31,234 bases of DNA, taken from the NCBI GenBank assembly GCA_031430875.1, contig JANPCI010000104.1, positions 1 to 31,234 on the forward strand, read 5' to 3'. Shown piece after piece: positions 24,481 to 31,234 of the stretch. The number at the start of each line of letters is the position of its first letter. Position 1 is the first letter of the stretch. The stretch is from Sva-07 sp031430875 (lineage in GTDB: Bacteria > Actinomycetota > Acidimicrobiia > Acidimicrobiales > Ilumatobacteraceae). Made by a program: the position numbers and the translations under genes. The notes under the pieces are model-generated. The model was not told the DNA's origin. It worked only from the letters and a program-made list of their open reading frames with translations, and made no database searches.

Positions 24481-26775
24481 GTGGAGTCGAAGCCTGACGG
24501 AACGTTTCGAGGATGGTGGTTGATCCTCCCGATCGTTGCGGTGTCGGTGGTGCTGTTGGTACTCGTCGTACTGAGGGCGGGATCGGATCCGCGTCCGGGC
24601 ACCATTGCAGCAGTCACGGGAATCGGTCTGCTCGCCATCGTGGCGGTCGCTGCCACGGCAGTCGAGTCGCGTCGGATCGGGGGGCGGTTCCGGCGCACGA
24701 TCGACGAGCTCGAGCGCACACAGGCGGAGATTCGCCGGCTGCTCGACGATCTGCCCGATGCCGTGATGGGGCTCGACGGGCGCGGCGTCATCGAGTCGGC
24801 CAACCGGCGTGCTGCGCAGCTCACCGGTCGGACTGTCGATGAGTTGGTCGGTCGCACGTTCCTCGAGATGATCGGCGATTCAGACCGCGACGTCGTCACC
24901 GAACGATGGCACTTCGACGACCCGATGCCCGAACCCCTCGACCTGACCGGCCCGATCGGCAATCACGTGCTGTTCGAACTCGTCGACGCGTACGGCGAGG
25001 CGCACCTCGTCGAAGCGTCGCTGCACCGCCCGTCGATTGACGAGGGTCGCGGCGCCGGCGGGCTCGTGGTGTTGTTGCGCGATGTCACCGATCGGGCGCG
25101 TAGCACCGTGGCCTTGGAACAGGCGCGCCGACGTTTCCAGCAGGCGTTTCATTCGGCGCCGACCGGCATGGCACTCGTCCGGCTCGACGACAGCAGGATC
25201 GTCGACGCCAACCAGTCGCTGGCCGACATGCTCGACCGACCGCTCGATTCGCTGATCGGGATGGGGATCCGCGAGATCACGCACCCAGACGATCTCCGGG
25301 CCGCTGCGCCGCAACGCGCCCGCCTGGAACTCGGTATCGCCGACACATATCTCTTGGAGCAGCGGTATCTGCGCAGCGACGGCGAGTTCGTGTGGGCCCG
25401 CACACGTGTGTCGGTCACCGAGGATGAGGGTGTGGCGCTCGCGATCACTCACATCGAGGATGTCACCGATCAACGACTGGCCGCCGAGCGGCTCACGCAT
25501 GCAGCAACGCACGACGACCTGACCGAACTCCCGAATCGAGCCGCGCTCGTGGAGCGACTCGACGAGTTGCTCGCCGGAGCAATGCCGGGCCAGGTGTCGG
25601 TGCTCTTCATCGACCTCGACAACTTCAAGGTGGTCAACGACAGTCTCGGACATGGCGTCGGCGACGAACTATTACGCGAAGTGGCACGCCGGTTGCGCCA
25701 TGTGATGCGCGACACGGATCGTCTCGCTCGGTTCGGTGGCGACGAGTTCGTCGTGTTCGTCGACGGTGGCGTCGATCCAGCCAGAGTCGCCGAGCGACTG
25801 CGCCGCGAGGTGCAGCGGCCGGTGATGATCGACGGTCACGAGCTGGTGACGACCGCGAGTATCGGCTTTGCCGTGAACAGCGAGCTCGGGCTCACCGCAG
25901 ACGACCTGCTGCGTGATGCCGACGCGGCGATGTACCGGGCCAAGGCCGGTGGACGCGACCGAGTCGCGGCGTTCACCGAGGAGACCCGGCGTGCTTCGAT
26001 TGCTGCGCTGCAGACCTCGGGCGAACTCCGACGCGGACTGGAGCGGGGTGAGGTCGTGCCGTACTTCCAGCCGATCGTCGATCTCGACGGCGGGCAGGTC
26101 GTCGGCTTCGAGGTGCTGGCGCGATGGTTGCACCCTGAACGCGGACTGCTCGTGCCGGGTCAGTTCCTTCCGATGGCAGAAGAGGCCGGGCTGATCGTCG
26201 ACCTCGGTGCCCGAATCCTGCGTGACTCGTTGGCACAGCTCGCCCACTGGCGAGCCGTTGGTCTGCGGTTCGCCGACTGCTCGCTGTCGGTCAACGTGGC
26301 GACGCAACAGTTGGTCGACGGCAGCTTCCTCGACCTGGTGCACGACGCTCTCGGGGAGACCGGCATCGACGCCGATTCGCTGTGGTTGGAGATCACCGAG
26401 ACGGCCCTGATGGCCGACACCGATGCGGCAGGCAACGCGTTGCGCGACCTTCGCGGGCTCGGGCTGCACCTCTCGGTCGACGACTTCGGCACCGGTTACT
26501 CGTCGCTCACGTACCTCAAGCGGTTCCCGGTCGAGGCCATCAAGGTCGACCGGTCGTTCGTGACCGGGCTCGGTCTGGAGGCCGACGACACCTCGATCGT
26601 CGAAGCCGTTGTCCGGCTCGGACACTCGCTCGGGCTGAGCGTGGTCGCCGAGGGCGTCGAGACCCCGCTACAGCTCAGCCGGCTGCGCGAACTCGGCTGC
26701 GACAAGGGGCAGGGCTACCTGTTCGGTCGCCCCCGCCCAGCCGGCATCACCGCCGCCGAACGAGTCGACGCCTGA
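24481..26775 (+). CDS. Membrane PAS-PAS-GGDEF-EAL protein (cyclic di-GMP turnover)
   Basis: 764 residues, GTG start. Two transmembrane helices (about 13-32 and 41-61), short coiled coil (65-90), PAS domains at about 88-205 and 217-333, GGDEF domain (345-500) with the intact active site GGDEF (419-423) and a RxxD inhibitory site (RDTD, 410-413) five residues before it, then an EAL domain (515-760). The EAL signature is EVL (544-546), but the catalytic Glu544, Asn605 (SVNVA), Glu637 (EITET), the Asp pair DDFG (667-670), Lys688 and Glu724 (AEGVE) are present, so both making and breaking of cyclic di-GMP are possible. The signal sensed is unknown. This gene is not part of the conserved origin cluster and was probably added here. 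Confidence 0.93.
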   Translation: MESKPDGTFRGWWLILPIVAVSVVLLVLVVLRAGSDPRPGTIAAVTGIGLLAIVAVAATAVESRRIGGRFRRTIDELERTQAEIRRLLDDLPDAVMGLDGRGVIESANRRAAQLTGRTVDELVGRTFLEMIGDSDRDVVTERWHFDDPMPEPLDLTGPIGNHVLFELVDAYGEAHLVEASLHRPSIDEGRGAGGLVVLLRDVTDRARSTVALEQARRRFQQAFHSAPTGMALVRLDDSRIVDANQSLADMLDRPLDSLIGMGIREITHPDDLRAAAPQRARLELGIADTYLLEQRYLRSDGEFVWARTRVSVTEDEGVALAITHIEDVTDQRLAAERLTHAATHDDLTELPNRAALVERLDELLAGAMPGQVSVLFIDLDNFKVVNDSLGHGVGDELLREVARRLRHVMRDTDRLARFGGDEFVVFVDGGVDPARVAERLRREVQRPVMIDGHELVTTASIGFAVNSELGLTADDLLRDADAAMYRAKAGGRDRVAAFTEETRRASIAALQTSGELRRGLERGEVVPYFQPIVDLDGGQVVGFEVLARWLHPERGLLVPGQFLPMAEEAGLIVDLGARILRDSLAQLAHWRAVGLRFADCSLSVNVATQQLVDGSFLDLVHDALGETGIDADSLWLEITETALMADTDAAGNALRDLRGLGLHLSVDDFGTGYSSLTYLKRFPVEAIKVDRSFVTGLGLEADDTSIVEAVVRLGHSLGLSVVAEGVETPLQLSRLRELGCDKGQGYLFGRPRPAGITAAERVDA

Positions 26776-26795
26776 CAAGATGGGCAACGGGTCTT

Positions 26796-27365
26796 TCAAG
26801 AACCTTCTTTGCGGGCGCGCAGCACGAGTGTGGTCGGTGATGGCTGGGTCGGCGACGCGCCGAGTTCGATGAGCTGATCGACACGGAAGTTCGAGCGGTT
26901 GAGCGCGGTGAACCACGATCCGATCGTCCGTTCTTCTGCGCCGTACGGATGGTCGGCACCGACCGCGGAGAACGGGTGCGTCATCGAGAGGACGAACGGC
27001 ATGCTCGGCTTGAGGATGCGGTGGACTTGGCGGAGCAGCCGGCCGAGGTCGTCGACGTCACCGATCGTGTGCGCGGCGAGGACGACCTCGCAGGACGTTG
27101 ATGCGATGTCGCCGAGATCGGCAAAGTCGGTCTCGAGGCACTGGACGGGGACCTCGGCTGCGAGCGCGCGTTTTCTGGTCTCGGCGATCCGTGCGGCGTC
27201 GGTGTCGACGGCGATCGCCTTCGCGCCTGCCGCGGCGAAACCGATCGAGTTGTACCAGGGTGAAATGCCGAGCTCGACGGCGCGCCGACCGTCGCTGACA
27301 TCGCCGCAGAGACGCAACTCGTCGTCGTCTGGCGCACCGGGTCCGAAGTTGATGTTGGCGACCAC
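26796..27365 (-). CDS. Class I SAM-dependent methyltransferase
   Basis: 189 residues from GTG 27365, giving the family-like N-terminus MVANINFGPGAPDD; an ATG at 27416 is an alternative. The SAM-binding segment is RRAVELGISPWYNSIGFAAAG (about 27-47) followed by the acidic strand end AVDTD (52-56); the glycine-rich loop is less glycine-rich than usual, as in several actinobacterial relatives. DVDDLGRLLRQVHRILKP (about 101-118) is the motif IV/post-III region. Substrate unknown. Convergent with the GGDEF-EAL gene (20 nt gap) and divergent from the DUF5318 gene. Confidence 0.85.
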   Translation of the reverse strand: MVANINFGPGAPDDDELRLCGDVSDGRRAVELGISPWYNSIGFAAAGAKAIAVDTDAARIAETRKRALAAEVPVQCLETDFADLGDIASTSCEVVLAAHTIGDVDDLGRLLRQVHRILKPSMPFVLSMTHPFSAVGADHPYGAEERTIGSWFTALNRSNFRVDQLIELGASPTQPSPTTLVLRARKEGS

Positions 27366-27446
27366 GCAACCAGTGTGGCCGACGTGGCCGACGATCACGG
27401 GGATCACGGCGTGCATGGCGAGATCGAGCGGGTAGTGTCCGGGGCC

Positions 27447-27842
27447 ATGGCGTTCTCCGTCGGCGCACTTCGCGGGTCCGATGGTTCGCGTGGCCTGATC
27501 GACCATCGGTTGGCGCGCCGCATGCTCATCGCGCAGGTGAAGAAGGGGCGGGTTCCGCTCGACCAGGTGTGCGATGCGCATCCGGAGCTGATTCGCGCCG
27601 CCCGCAACGTCGGCACGCAGACCACGATGCGTTGTCCGATCTGCGAGGAGGCCGACCTGAAGCTCGTCACCTACGTGTTCGGTCCCCGTTTGTCGGCCCA
27701 GGGACGTTGCGTCTCGACCGCCAAGGAGATGCGCCAACTCAACGACCGCAGCGATGAACTCAGCGCCTACGTCGTCGAGGCCTGCGTCGAATGCCGTTGG
27801 AACCATCTGCTGCGGATCATTCCCGTCGGCGGCCGGCCGTAG
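27447..27842 (+). CDS. DUF5318 zinc-ribbon protein (Rv0049-like)
   Basis: 131 residues. The N-terminal half has RLARRMLIAQVKKGRVPLDQVCDAHPEL (20-47 in part), and four cysteines in CPIC (63-66) and CVEC (113-116) form a likely zinc site. The end CRWNHLLRIIPVG matches the usual CSWNYL of the family. Known relatives, such as Rv0049 of M. tuberculosis, lie upstream of ponA1 and rpsF. Function unknown; the conserved place next to rpsF suggests growth-linked expression. ATG 27447; a DUF192 lipoprotein gene follows after 5 nt. Confidence 0.87.
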   Translation: MAFSVGALRGSDGSRGLIDHRLARRMLIAQVKKGRVPLDQVCDAHPELIRAARNVGTQTTMRCPICEEADLKLVTYVFGPRLSAQGRCVSTAKEMRQLNDRSDELSAYVVEACVECRWNHLLRIIPVGGRP

Positions 27843-27847
27843 ATCAC

Positions 27848-28465
27848 GTGGGTGCCGTTGCTCGGTGTCGACTCGTTCGATCCGCTGTCGTCGTCTCGGT
27901 CGTTGCCGTTGGTCTGCTCGGCTGTTCTGACGCGACCACGATCGTCGACTCGACCGAGTCATCAGCCACGTCGGCGCCGGTAACCGTTGGCGAAGGAGCG
28001 GGTCAGAATGACACCACTCCACCGGGCCAGCAACCCGAGGGTTTCTCGACCGTCACTGCGCGGATCACCGAATCCGACGGCGAGATCTGCGACGTGTGCG
28101 TGTGGCTCGCTGACACGCCGGACGAACGGGCACGCGGACTCATGGGTGTGACCGACCTCGGCGACGCTGTCGGGATGGTGTTCCGGTTCGAGGAACCGAT
28201 CGCCGGATCCTTCTACATGTTCCAGACACCGGCCCCGCTGTCGATTGCCTGGTTCGACCCCGACCACGTGGGCTCGGCCGACATGGCGCCATGCCTCGAC
28301 ACTCCCGCCGGCGACTGCCCGCTGTACTCGCCTGGAGCCGCGTACGACCTCGCACTCGAGGTGTTCGAGGGCGGACTCGACGAGCTCGGCGTGGGCCCCG
28401 GGTCGCGACTCGAGCTGATTGACGGCACCGAGGCCGAGGTGTGTCCGCTCGCCACGAACCTGTGA
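27848..28465 (+). CDS. DUF192 lipoprotein
   Basis: 205 residues from GTG 27848. Signal: basic RCRLVR, hydrophobic SAVVVSVVAVG and lipobox LLGC (Cys26 or close), then a Ser/Thr-rich linker to about residue 72. The DUF192 domain (about 75-205) has VWLADTPDERARGLMGV and GMVFRFEEP, then GSFYMFQTPAPLSIAWFD and CPLYSPGAAYDLALEV. DUF192 proteins are small beta-barrels of unknown biochemical role, often secreted. Two extra Cys pairs (DVC and CL...CPL) suggest disulfides. It stands where the penicillin-binding protein ponA is found in Mycobacterium. Confidence 0.9.
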   Translation: MGAVARCRLVRSAVVVSVVAVGLLGCSDATTIVDSTESSATSAPVTVGEGAGQNDTTPPGQQPEGFSTVTARITESDGEICDVCVWLADTPDERARGLMGVTDLGDAVGMVFRFEEPIAGSFYMFQTPAPLSIAWFDPDHVGSADMAPCLDTPAGDCPLYSPGAAYDLALEVFEGGLDELGVGPGSRLELIDGTEAEVCPLATNL

Positions 28466-28553
28466 TCCCCGTCAACCCGTGAGCCCCCAGCCAACCCCGT
28501 GACACCCCCTCGTCATCATGGTCTCCATGCAACACCATCACGCGACCGTCATC

Positions 28554-28636
28554 GGCCCCGGTAGGGTTGGCCCGTCCATATTGGCCCTGCCCCATTCCGG
28601 GGCTCCCGCCACGTCGCTGTCATCAAGCAGTCGTGG
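28554..28636 (+). promoter_or_regulatory. Structured leader upstream of rpsF (candidate ribosomal-protein leader)
   Basis: GCCCCGG at 28555-28561 pairs perfectly with CCGGGGC at 28597-28603, and AGGG (28563-28566) with CCCT (28585-28588) inside it. A second hairpin follows, CCACG (28609-28613) with CGTGG (28632-28636), enclosing CTG/CAG and an asymmetric loop. Both end before the GGGAGG ribosome site of rpsF. Many bacteria have an S6:S18-binding leader here; whether this is one cannot be decided by eye. 28466-28553 shows nothing else recognisable. Confidence 0.4.
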
Positions 28637-28660
28637 GGGATCCGAAGGGAGGAAACACGC

Positions 28661-28993
28661 ATGAAGCGTGCATACGAATTGATGATCATCATCGACGGCG
28701 ACGTCGATGACCCGAAGGCGCAGGCCTGGATGAAGACGGTGACCGATGGTGTTCTCGCCGTCGGTGGCGAACTTCACGGCAAAATCGATTGGTGGGGAAA
28801 GCGTCAGTTCGCCTACCCGATCAACAAGAAGCCGTCCGGCTACTACATGGTCGCCGAGCTGGTGGCACCCGCCGGCTCGCTCGACGAACTCGAGCGCACG
28901 CTCCGTCTCGCGGACGATGTAGTCCGTCACAAGCTCATCCGACTGCCCGAGGCCGAGGCCGAGCGCCGCGGCATGGCAGTCGTTGCCGCCTGA
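28661..28993 (+). CDS. rpsF: 30S ribosomal protein S6
   Basis: 110 residues, standard length. Starts MKRAYELMIIIDGDVDD and contains IDWWGKRQFAYPINKKPSGYY in the usual place (residues about 43-63). Binds 16S rRNA together with S18. Strong ribosome site GGGAGGAAA upstream of ATG 28661. First gene of the rpsF-ssb-rpsR-rplI operon. Confidence 0.97.
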   Translation: MKRAYELMIIIDGDVDDPKAQAWMKTVTDGVLAVGGELHGKIDWWGKRQFAYPINKKPSGYYMVAELVAPAGSLDELERTLRLADDVVRHKLIRLPEAEAERRGMAVVAA

Positions 28994-29023
28994 GTCGGCA
29001 ACAGCCACACAAAGGGGAATCAC

Positions 29024-29479
29024 ATGGCATCGGAAAACAGCGTCACCCTGGTCGGTAACGTCACCAAAGATCCTGAACTCCGCTACACCACCGGTGGCCG
29101 CGGCGTCGCCAGCTTCGGGCTGGCCGTCAACCGTCGCTACCAGGTCAATGGCGAGTGGCAGGAACAGGTGTCGTTCTTCAACATCGTCGCATGGGGCGAC
29201 CTCGGCGAGAACGCAGCAGCCAGCATCAACAAGGGCAACCGCGTCATCGTCACCGGTCGACTCGAGCAACGCTCGTACGACACCAAAGAGGGCGAGAAGC
29301 GCAACGTCACCGAAGTGATCGCCGATGAACTCGGCCCGAGCCTGCGCTGGGCGCAGGTGCAGATCGAGCGCATCAGCCGTGACGATGCCACAGCCCGCAC
29401 CGGTGGCGGCGGTGGAGGCGGCGGCGGCGGCGCCAGCCGAGCACCGGACCCCGTGTACGGCGACGAAGAGCCGTTCTGA
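29024..29479 (+). CDS. ssb: Single-stranded DNA-binding protein
   Basis: About 151 residues. OB-fold (1-110) starting ASENSVTLVGNVTKDPELRY, with FFNIVAWGDLGENAA and the usual VTGRLEQRSYDT. A linker with ten glycines in a row follows, then the acidic protein-interaction tip ending DEEPF. Shorter linker than mycobacterial SSB. Coats ssDNA at forks and recruits partners by the tip. 30 nt after rpsF; AAAGGGG precedes the ATG. Confidence 0.97.
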   Translation: MASENSVTLVGNVTKDPELRYTTGGRGVASFGLAVNRRYQVNGEWQEQVSFFNIVAWGDLGENAAASINKGNRVIVTGRLEQRSYDTKEGEKRNVTEVIADELGPSLRWAQVQIERISRDDATARTGGGGGGGGGGASRAPDPVYGDEEPF

Positions 29480-29526
29480 CCACCATCGATCTGAATCACC
29501 ACTCGTAAGGAAGCACCGGAAACATC

Positions 29527-29982
29527 ATGGCAAGCAAAAAGAACAAGGCGCGCAGCGCCCGTGACCTCAACCCTCGAAAGTTCAAGAAGAAGACCAGCGT
29601 CCTGGTCATCGACAAGGTCGAGTTCATCGACTACAAGGACGTCGATCTCCTCAGTCGCTTCATGAGCGACCGCGCCAAGATCAAGAACCGGCGTGTCGCC
29701 GGCAACACGCTGCAACAACAGCGTGAGATCGCCAACGCCGTCAAGGTCGCCCGTGAAATGGCGTTGCTCCCATACGCCAAGCGTGTCGCTTCGACACGCA
29801 CCGGTGGCCGCGGTCGTGACGGAGGCCGCGAAGGCGGTCGTGACGGAGGCCGCGATCGCGAGACGAGCTTGAGTGACAGTGTCAACGACAGCGCCGTCGT
29901 CGTCGACGACGAGGTGATTGACGAGTTGATTGACGACGTCGAGACCTCGATCGACGACGCTGCCGAGACTGAGGAGGTCTGA
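29527..29982 (+). CDS. rpsR: 30S ribosomal protein S18 with long C-terminal extension
   Basis: 151 residues, while S18 is normally about 75-90. The core (about 20-86) is typical: KVEFIDYKDVDLLSRFM, KIKNRRVAGNTLQQQRE and VAREMALLPYAKR; the zinc-type cysteines are absent. Residues 91-111 are a Gly/Arg/Asp repeat (GRGRDGGREGGRDGGRDR) made by a 24-bp tandem repeat, and 112-151 are highly acidic with VVVDDEV and ELIDDVE. The extension is in frame and ends two bases before rplI, so it is genuine coding sequence. ATG 29527 with AAGGAAG upstream. Confidence 0.93.
   Translation: MASKKNKARSARDLNPRKFKKKTSVLVIDKVEFIDYKDVDLLSRFMSDRAKIKNRRVAGNTLQQQREIANAVKVAREMALLPYAKRVASTRTGGRGRDGGREGGRDGGRDRETSLSDSVNDSAVVVDDEVIDELIDDVETSIDDAAETEEV
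29811..29855 (+). repeat. 24-bp-period direct repeat in rpsR
   Basis: The 21-mer beginning CGGTCGTGACGG occurs exactly at 29811-29831 and 29835-29855. It encodes repeated GRDGGRE/D blocks of the S18 extension. Confidence 0.85.
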
Positions 29983-29984
29983 GC

Positions 29985-30431
29985 ATGAAGGTCATTCTTC
30001 GTTCCGATCTCGATGGCCTCGGCAAGCGTGGTGACATCGTCGAGGTGGCCGACGGCTATGCGCGCAACTTCTTGTTTCCGAAGGGCCACGCCCTGACGGC
30101 CTCCGACGGTGCAGTAGCGCAGGCCGGCCAGATGCGCCAAGCTCGCGATCAGCGCGACTCCAGCGCTCGTGAAGCCGCGACCACCATTGCCAGCACGCTC
30201 GTGCCCAAGGTGATCACGGTGTCGGCCAAGGCCGGCCCGGAAGGCAAACTCTTCGGTTCGATCACGGCGGCTGACGTGGTTGCCGCCGTCCACGAGCAGA
30301 CCGACATCGAGCTCGATCGTCGCCAGATTGACGTCGACGTGATCAAGACCCTCGGTCAGCACACGGTGACGGCGTCGCTCCACAACGACGTGTCGTTCCC
30401 GATCACCATCGACGTCATCGCCGCCGGCTGA
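29985..30431 (+). CDS. rplI: 50S ribosomal protein L9
   Basis: 148 residues, normal size. N-terminal MKVILRSDLDGLGKRGDIVEVADGYARNF (positions 1-29, quoted in part) with the L9 signature GYARNFLFPKGHAL, central helix (40-75), and C-terminal domain with GKLFGSITAADV. Binds 23S rRNA at the L1 stalk base and affects reading-frame keeping. ATG 29985 two bases after the rpsR stop (GAGG within the rpsR end). Confidence 0.97.
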   Translation: MKVILRSDLDGLGKRGDIVEVADGYARNFLFPKGHALTASDGAVAQAGQMRQARDQRDSSAREAATTIASTLVPKVITVSAKAGPEGKLFGSITAADVVAAVHEQTDIELDRRQIDVDVIKTLGQHTVTASLHNDVSFPITIDVIAAG

Positions 30432-30437
30432 CCGACG

Positions 30438-30454
30438 CCTGGCACGGTGCCAGG
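30438..30454 (+). terminator. Hairpin after rplI, likely operon terminator
   Basis: CCTGGCACGGTGCCAGG, a near-perfect palindrome seven nt after the rplI stop. There is no long T run (TTCGCGG follows), which is usual for this GC content. It would close the rpsF-ssb-rpsR-rplI transcript before dnaB. Confidence 0.6.
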
Positions 30455-30501
30455 TTCGCGGTCAATGTGCATGGATGAAGACCATCCGTTCAGCGCGCTT
30501 G

Positions 30502-30553
30502 CCCACAGGTTATGCACACCCCGTCGGCCCACAGGATTCGCTGGTTGTCCCCA
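30502..30553 (+). promoter_or_regulatory. DnaA-box-like cluster upstream of dnaB
   Basis: TTATGCACA at 30510-30518 (one mismatch to TTATCCACA) and TTGTCCCCA at 30545-30553 (one mismatch to TTGTCCACA), with CCCACAGG at 30502-30509 and again at 30528-30535. They lie 74-125 nt before the dnaB start. The remaining bases to 30626 hold only the dnaB ribosome site region (GAGAGAGTGGG). Confidence 0.4.
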
Positions 30554-30626
30554 GGCCCTCAACAGGCAAGACCCAGGGTTGTTCCCCTTCCGTTACACAG
30601 GAAAACCCTGAGAGAGTGGGATCCCC

Positions 30627-31234
30627 ATGTCGATTGATCGAGAACTCGGAACGAACCGCACTGAGCGCAGTGGCAGTGCCACAAGTCGTGGCGGACGCGT
30701 TCCTCCCCACAACCTGCAGGCCGAGGAGTCGGTGCTCGGCGCACTGCTGTTGTCGCGTGACGCCATTGGCGTCGTCGGCGAGGCCGGGCTCAACGTGCGT
30801 GACTTCTACAGTCCTGCGCACCAGCAGATTTTTGACTCGATTCGGTCGCTGTATTCGTCGTCGGGTCCCGTCGACGTGGTCACCGTTGCCGACGAACTGC
30901 GCCGCCACGGTCTGCTCGACGAGATCGGTGGCATCGAGCGGCTGAACGACCTGCAGAACGCCACACCGTCGGTGTCGGGTGCCGAGCACTATGCCCGCAT
31001 CGTGATGGATACCGCGCTCCTGCGCCGTCTGATCCAGACCGCCGGCGAGATCACCGACCTCGCGTTCAGCGAACCCGACGACGTCATCAAGGCCGTCGAC
31101 CTCGCCGAGTCGAAGATGTTCGAGGTGGCCGAGGATCGTGTCGTCGATTCGACACGCAAGATCCAGGAACTCCTCAACGAGACGATGGATCAACTCGAGG
31201 AGAACTACGAGCGCGGCGACACGATCACGGGTGC
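30627..31234 (+). CDS. dnaB: Replicative DNA helicase DnaB, N-terminal part (runs off the right edge)
   Basis: 202 complete codons are in the window. After a ~25-residue variable head, VPPHNLQAEESVLGALLLS (26-44) opens the DnaB N-terminal domain, continuing with VRDFYSPAHQQIFDSI, VDVVTVADELRRHG and the linker region (ESKMFEVAED). The RecA-like ATPase domain with its Walker motifs lies beyond the edge. ATG 30627 follows GAGAGAGTGGG. In this position dnaB is normal for Actinobacteria, next to rplI. No intein or insertion is seen in the visible part. Confidence 0.95.
   Translation, partial: MSIDRELGTNRTERSGSATSRGGRVPPHNLQAEESVLGALLLSRDAIGVVGEAGLNVRDFYSPAHQQIFDSIRSLYSSSGPVDVVTVADELRRHGLLDEIGGIERLNDLQNATPSVSGAEHYARIVMDTALLRRLIQTAGEITDLAFSEPDDVIKAVDLAESKMFEVAEDRVVDSTRKIQELLNETMDQLEENYERGDTITG

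Noticed and set aside
27366..28022. Upstream part of the long minus-strand frame that contains the methyltransferase
   Set aside because: Lies opposite DUF5318 and the lipoprotein genes; homology to methyltransferases begins only at 27365.
28990..29030. Possible extra small gene between rpsF and ssb
   Set aside because: Only 30 nt between genes, containing the ssb ribosome site.
1..31234. tRNA, rRNA, CRISPR arrays, insertion sequences, prophage or toxin-antitoxin pairs
   Set aside because: None seen: no cloverleaf-like T-loop, no spaced direct repeats of CRISPR length, no transposase or terminal inverted repeats, and all genes fit one vertical actinobacterial set.

Overview
This is an ordinary-looking but nearly complete replication-origin neighbourhood of a high-GC actinobacterium. 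The order gyrA-gyrB-DUF721-recF-dnaN-dnaA (minus strand), then rpmH-rnpA-yidD-yidC-khpB-rsmG-parA-parB (plus), then cwlM-like/trxA/trxB/anti-sigma/sigM-like/kinase/degV/DUF6049/GNAT (minus), pcnA, and finally DUF5318 ... rpsF-ssb-rpsR-rplI-dnaB (plus) is the gene order known around oriC in Actinobacteria such as Streptomyces and, in two pieces, in Mycobacterium. Divergent protein sequences, a stand-alone RNase P protein starting on TTG, and a missing murJ point to a deep-branching class; Acidimicrobiia (Ilumatobacter-like) is my best guess, which is inference and not proven here.

Layout. 1-6937: replication genes read leftward (gyrA partial at the edge). 5290-5557 and 6938-7272: two intergenic stretches rich in DnaA-box-like sequences that together are the best oriC candidate. 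7273-12725: ribosomal protein L34, RNase P protein, membrane insertion (YidD, YidC), KhpB, RsmG and the ParA/ParB partition pair, with two parS-like sites just before parA. 12726-12949: a convergent gap with a hairpin and a perfect TTATCCACA box. 12950-22909: an envelope/redox block read leftward, containing a peptidoglycan-binding protein with a degenerate amidase fold, thioredoxin and its reductase, an ECF sigma/anti-sigma pair, a membrane Ser/Thr kinase, a DegV lipid-binding protein, a DUF6049 secreted protein and an acetyltransferase. 22989-28465: CCA-adding enzyme, a two-PAS GGDEF-EAL protein, a methyltransferase, a DUF5318 zinc-ribbon protein and a DUF192 lipoprotein. 28661-31234: the rpsF-ssb-rpsR-rplI operon and the start of dnaB.

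How it works together: DnaA, DnaN, RecF, gyrase, SSB, DnaB and the DciA-type DUF721 protein start and run chromosome replication; ParA/ParB/parS segregate the origin; the kinase, CwlM-like protein and sigma/anti-sigma pair probably link envelope state to wall synthesis.

I found no mobile element, CRISPR array, tRNA or rRNA, and no clear novel multi-gene system. The points that most deserve a second look are a serine at the position of the catalytic tyrosine of GyrA, an apparently CTG-initiated CwlM-like protein whose amidase domain has lost its zinc ligands, an intact kinase that carries the MviN-type extracellular domain without any MurJ, and a ribosomal protein S18 with a long Gly/Arg plus acidic tail.
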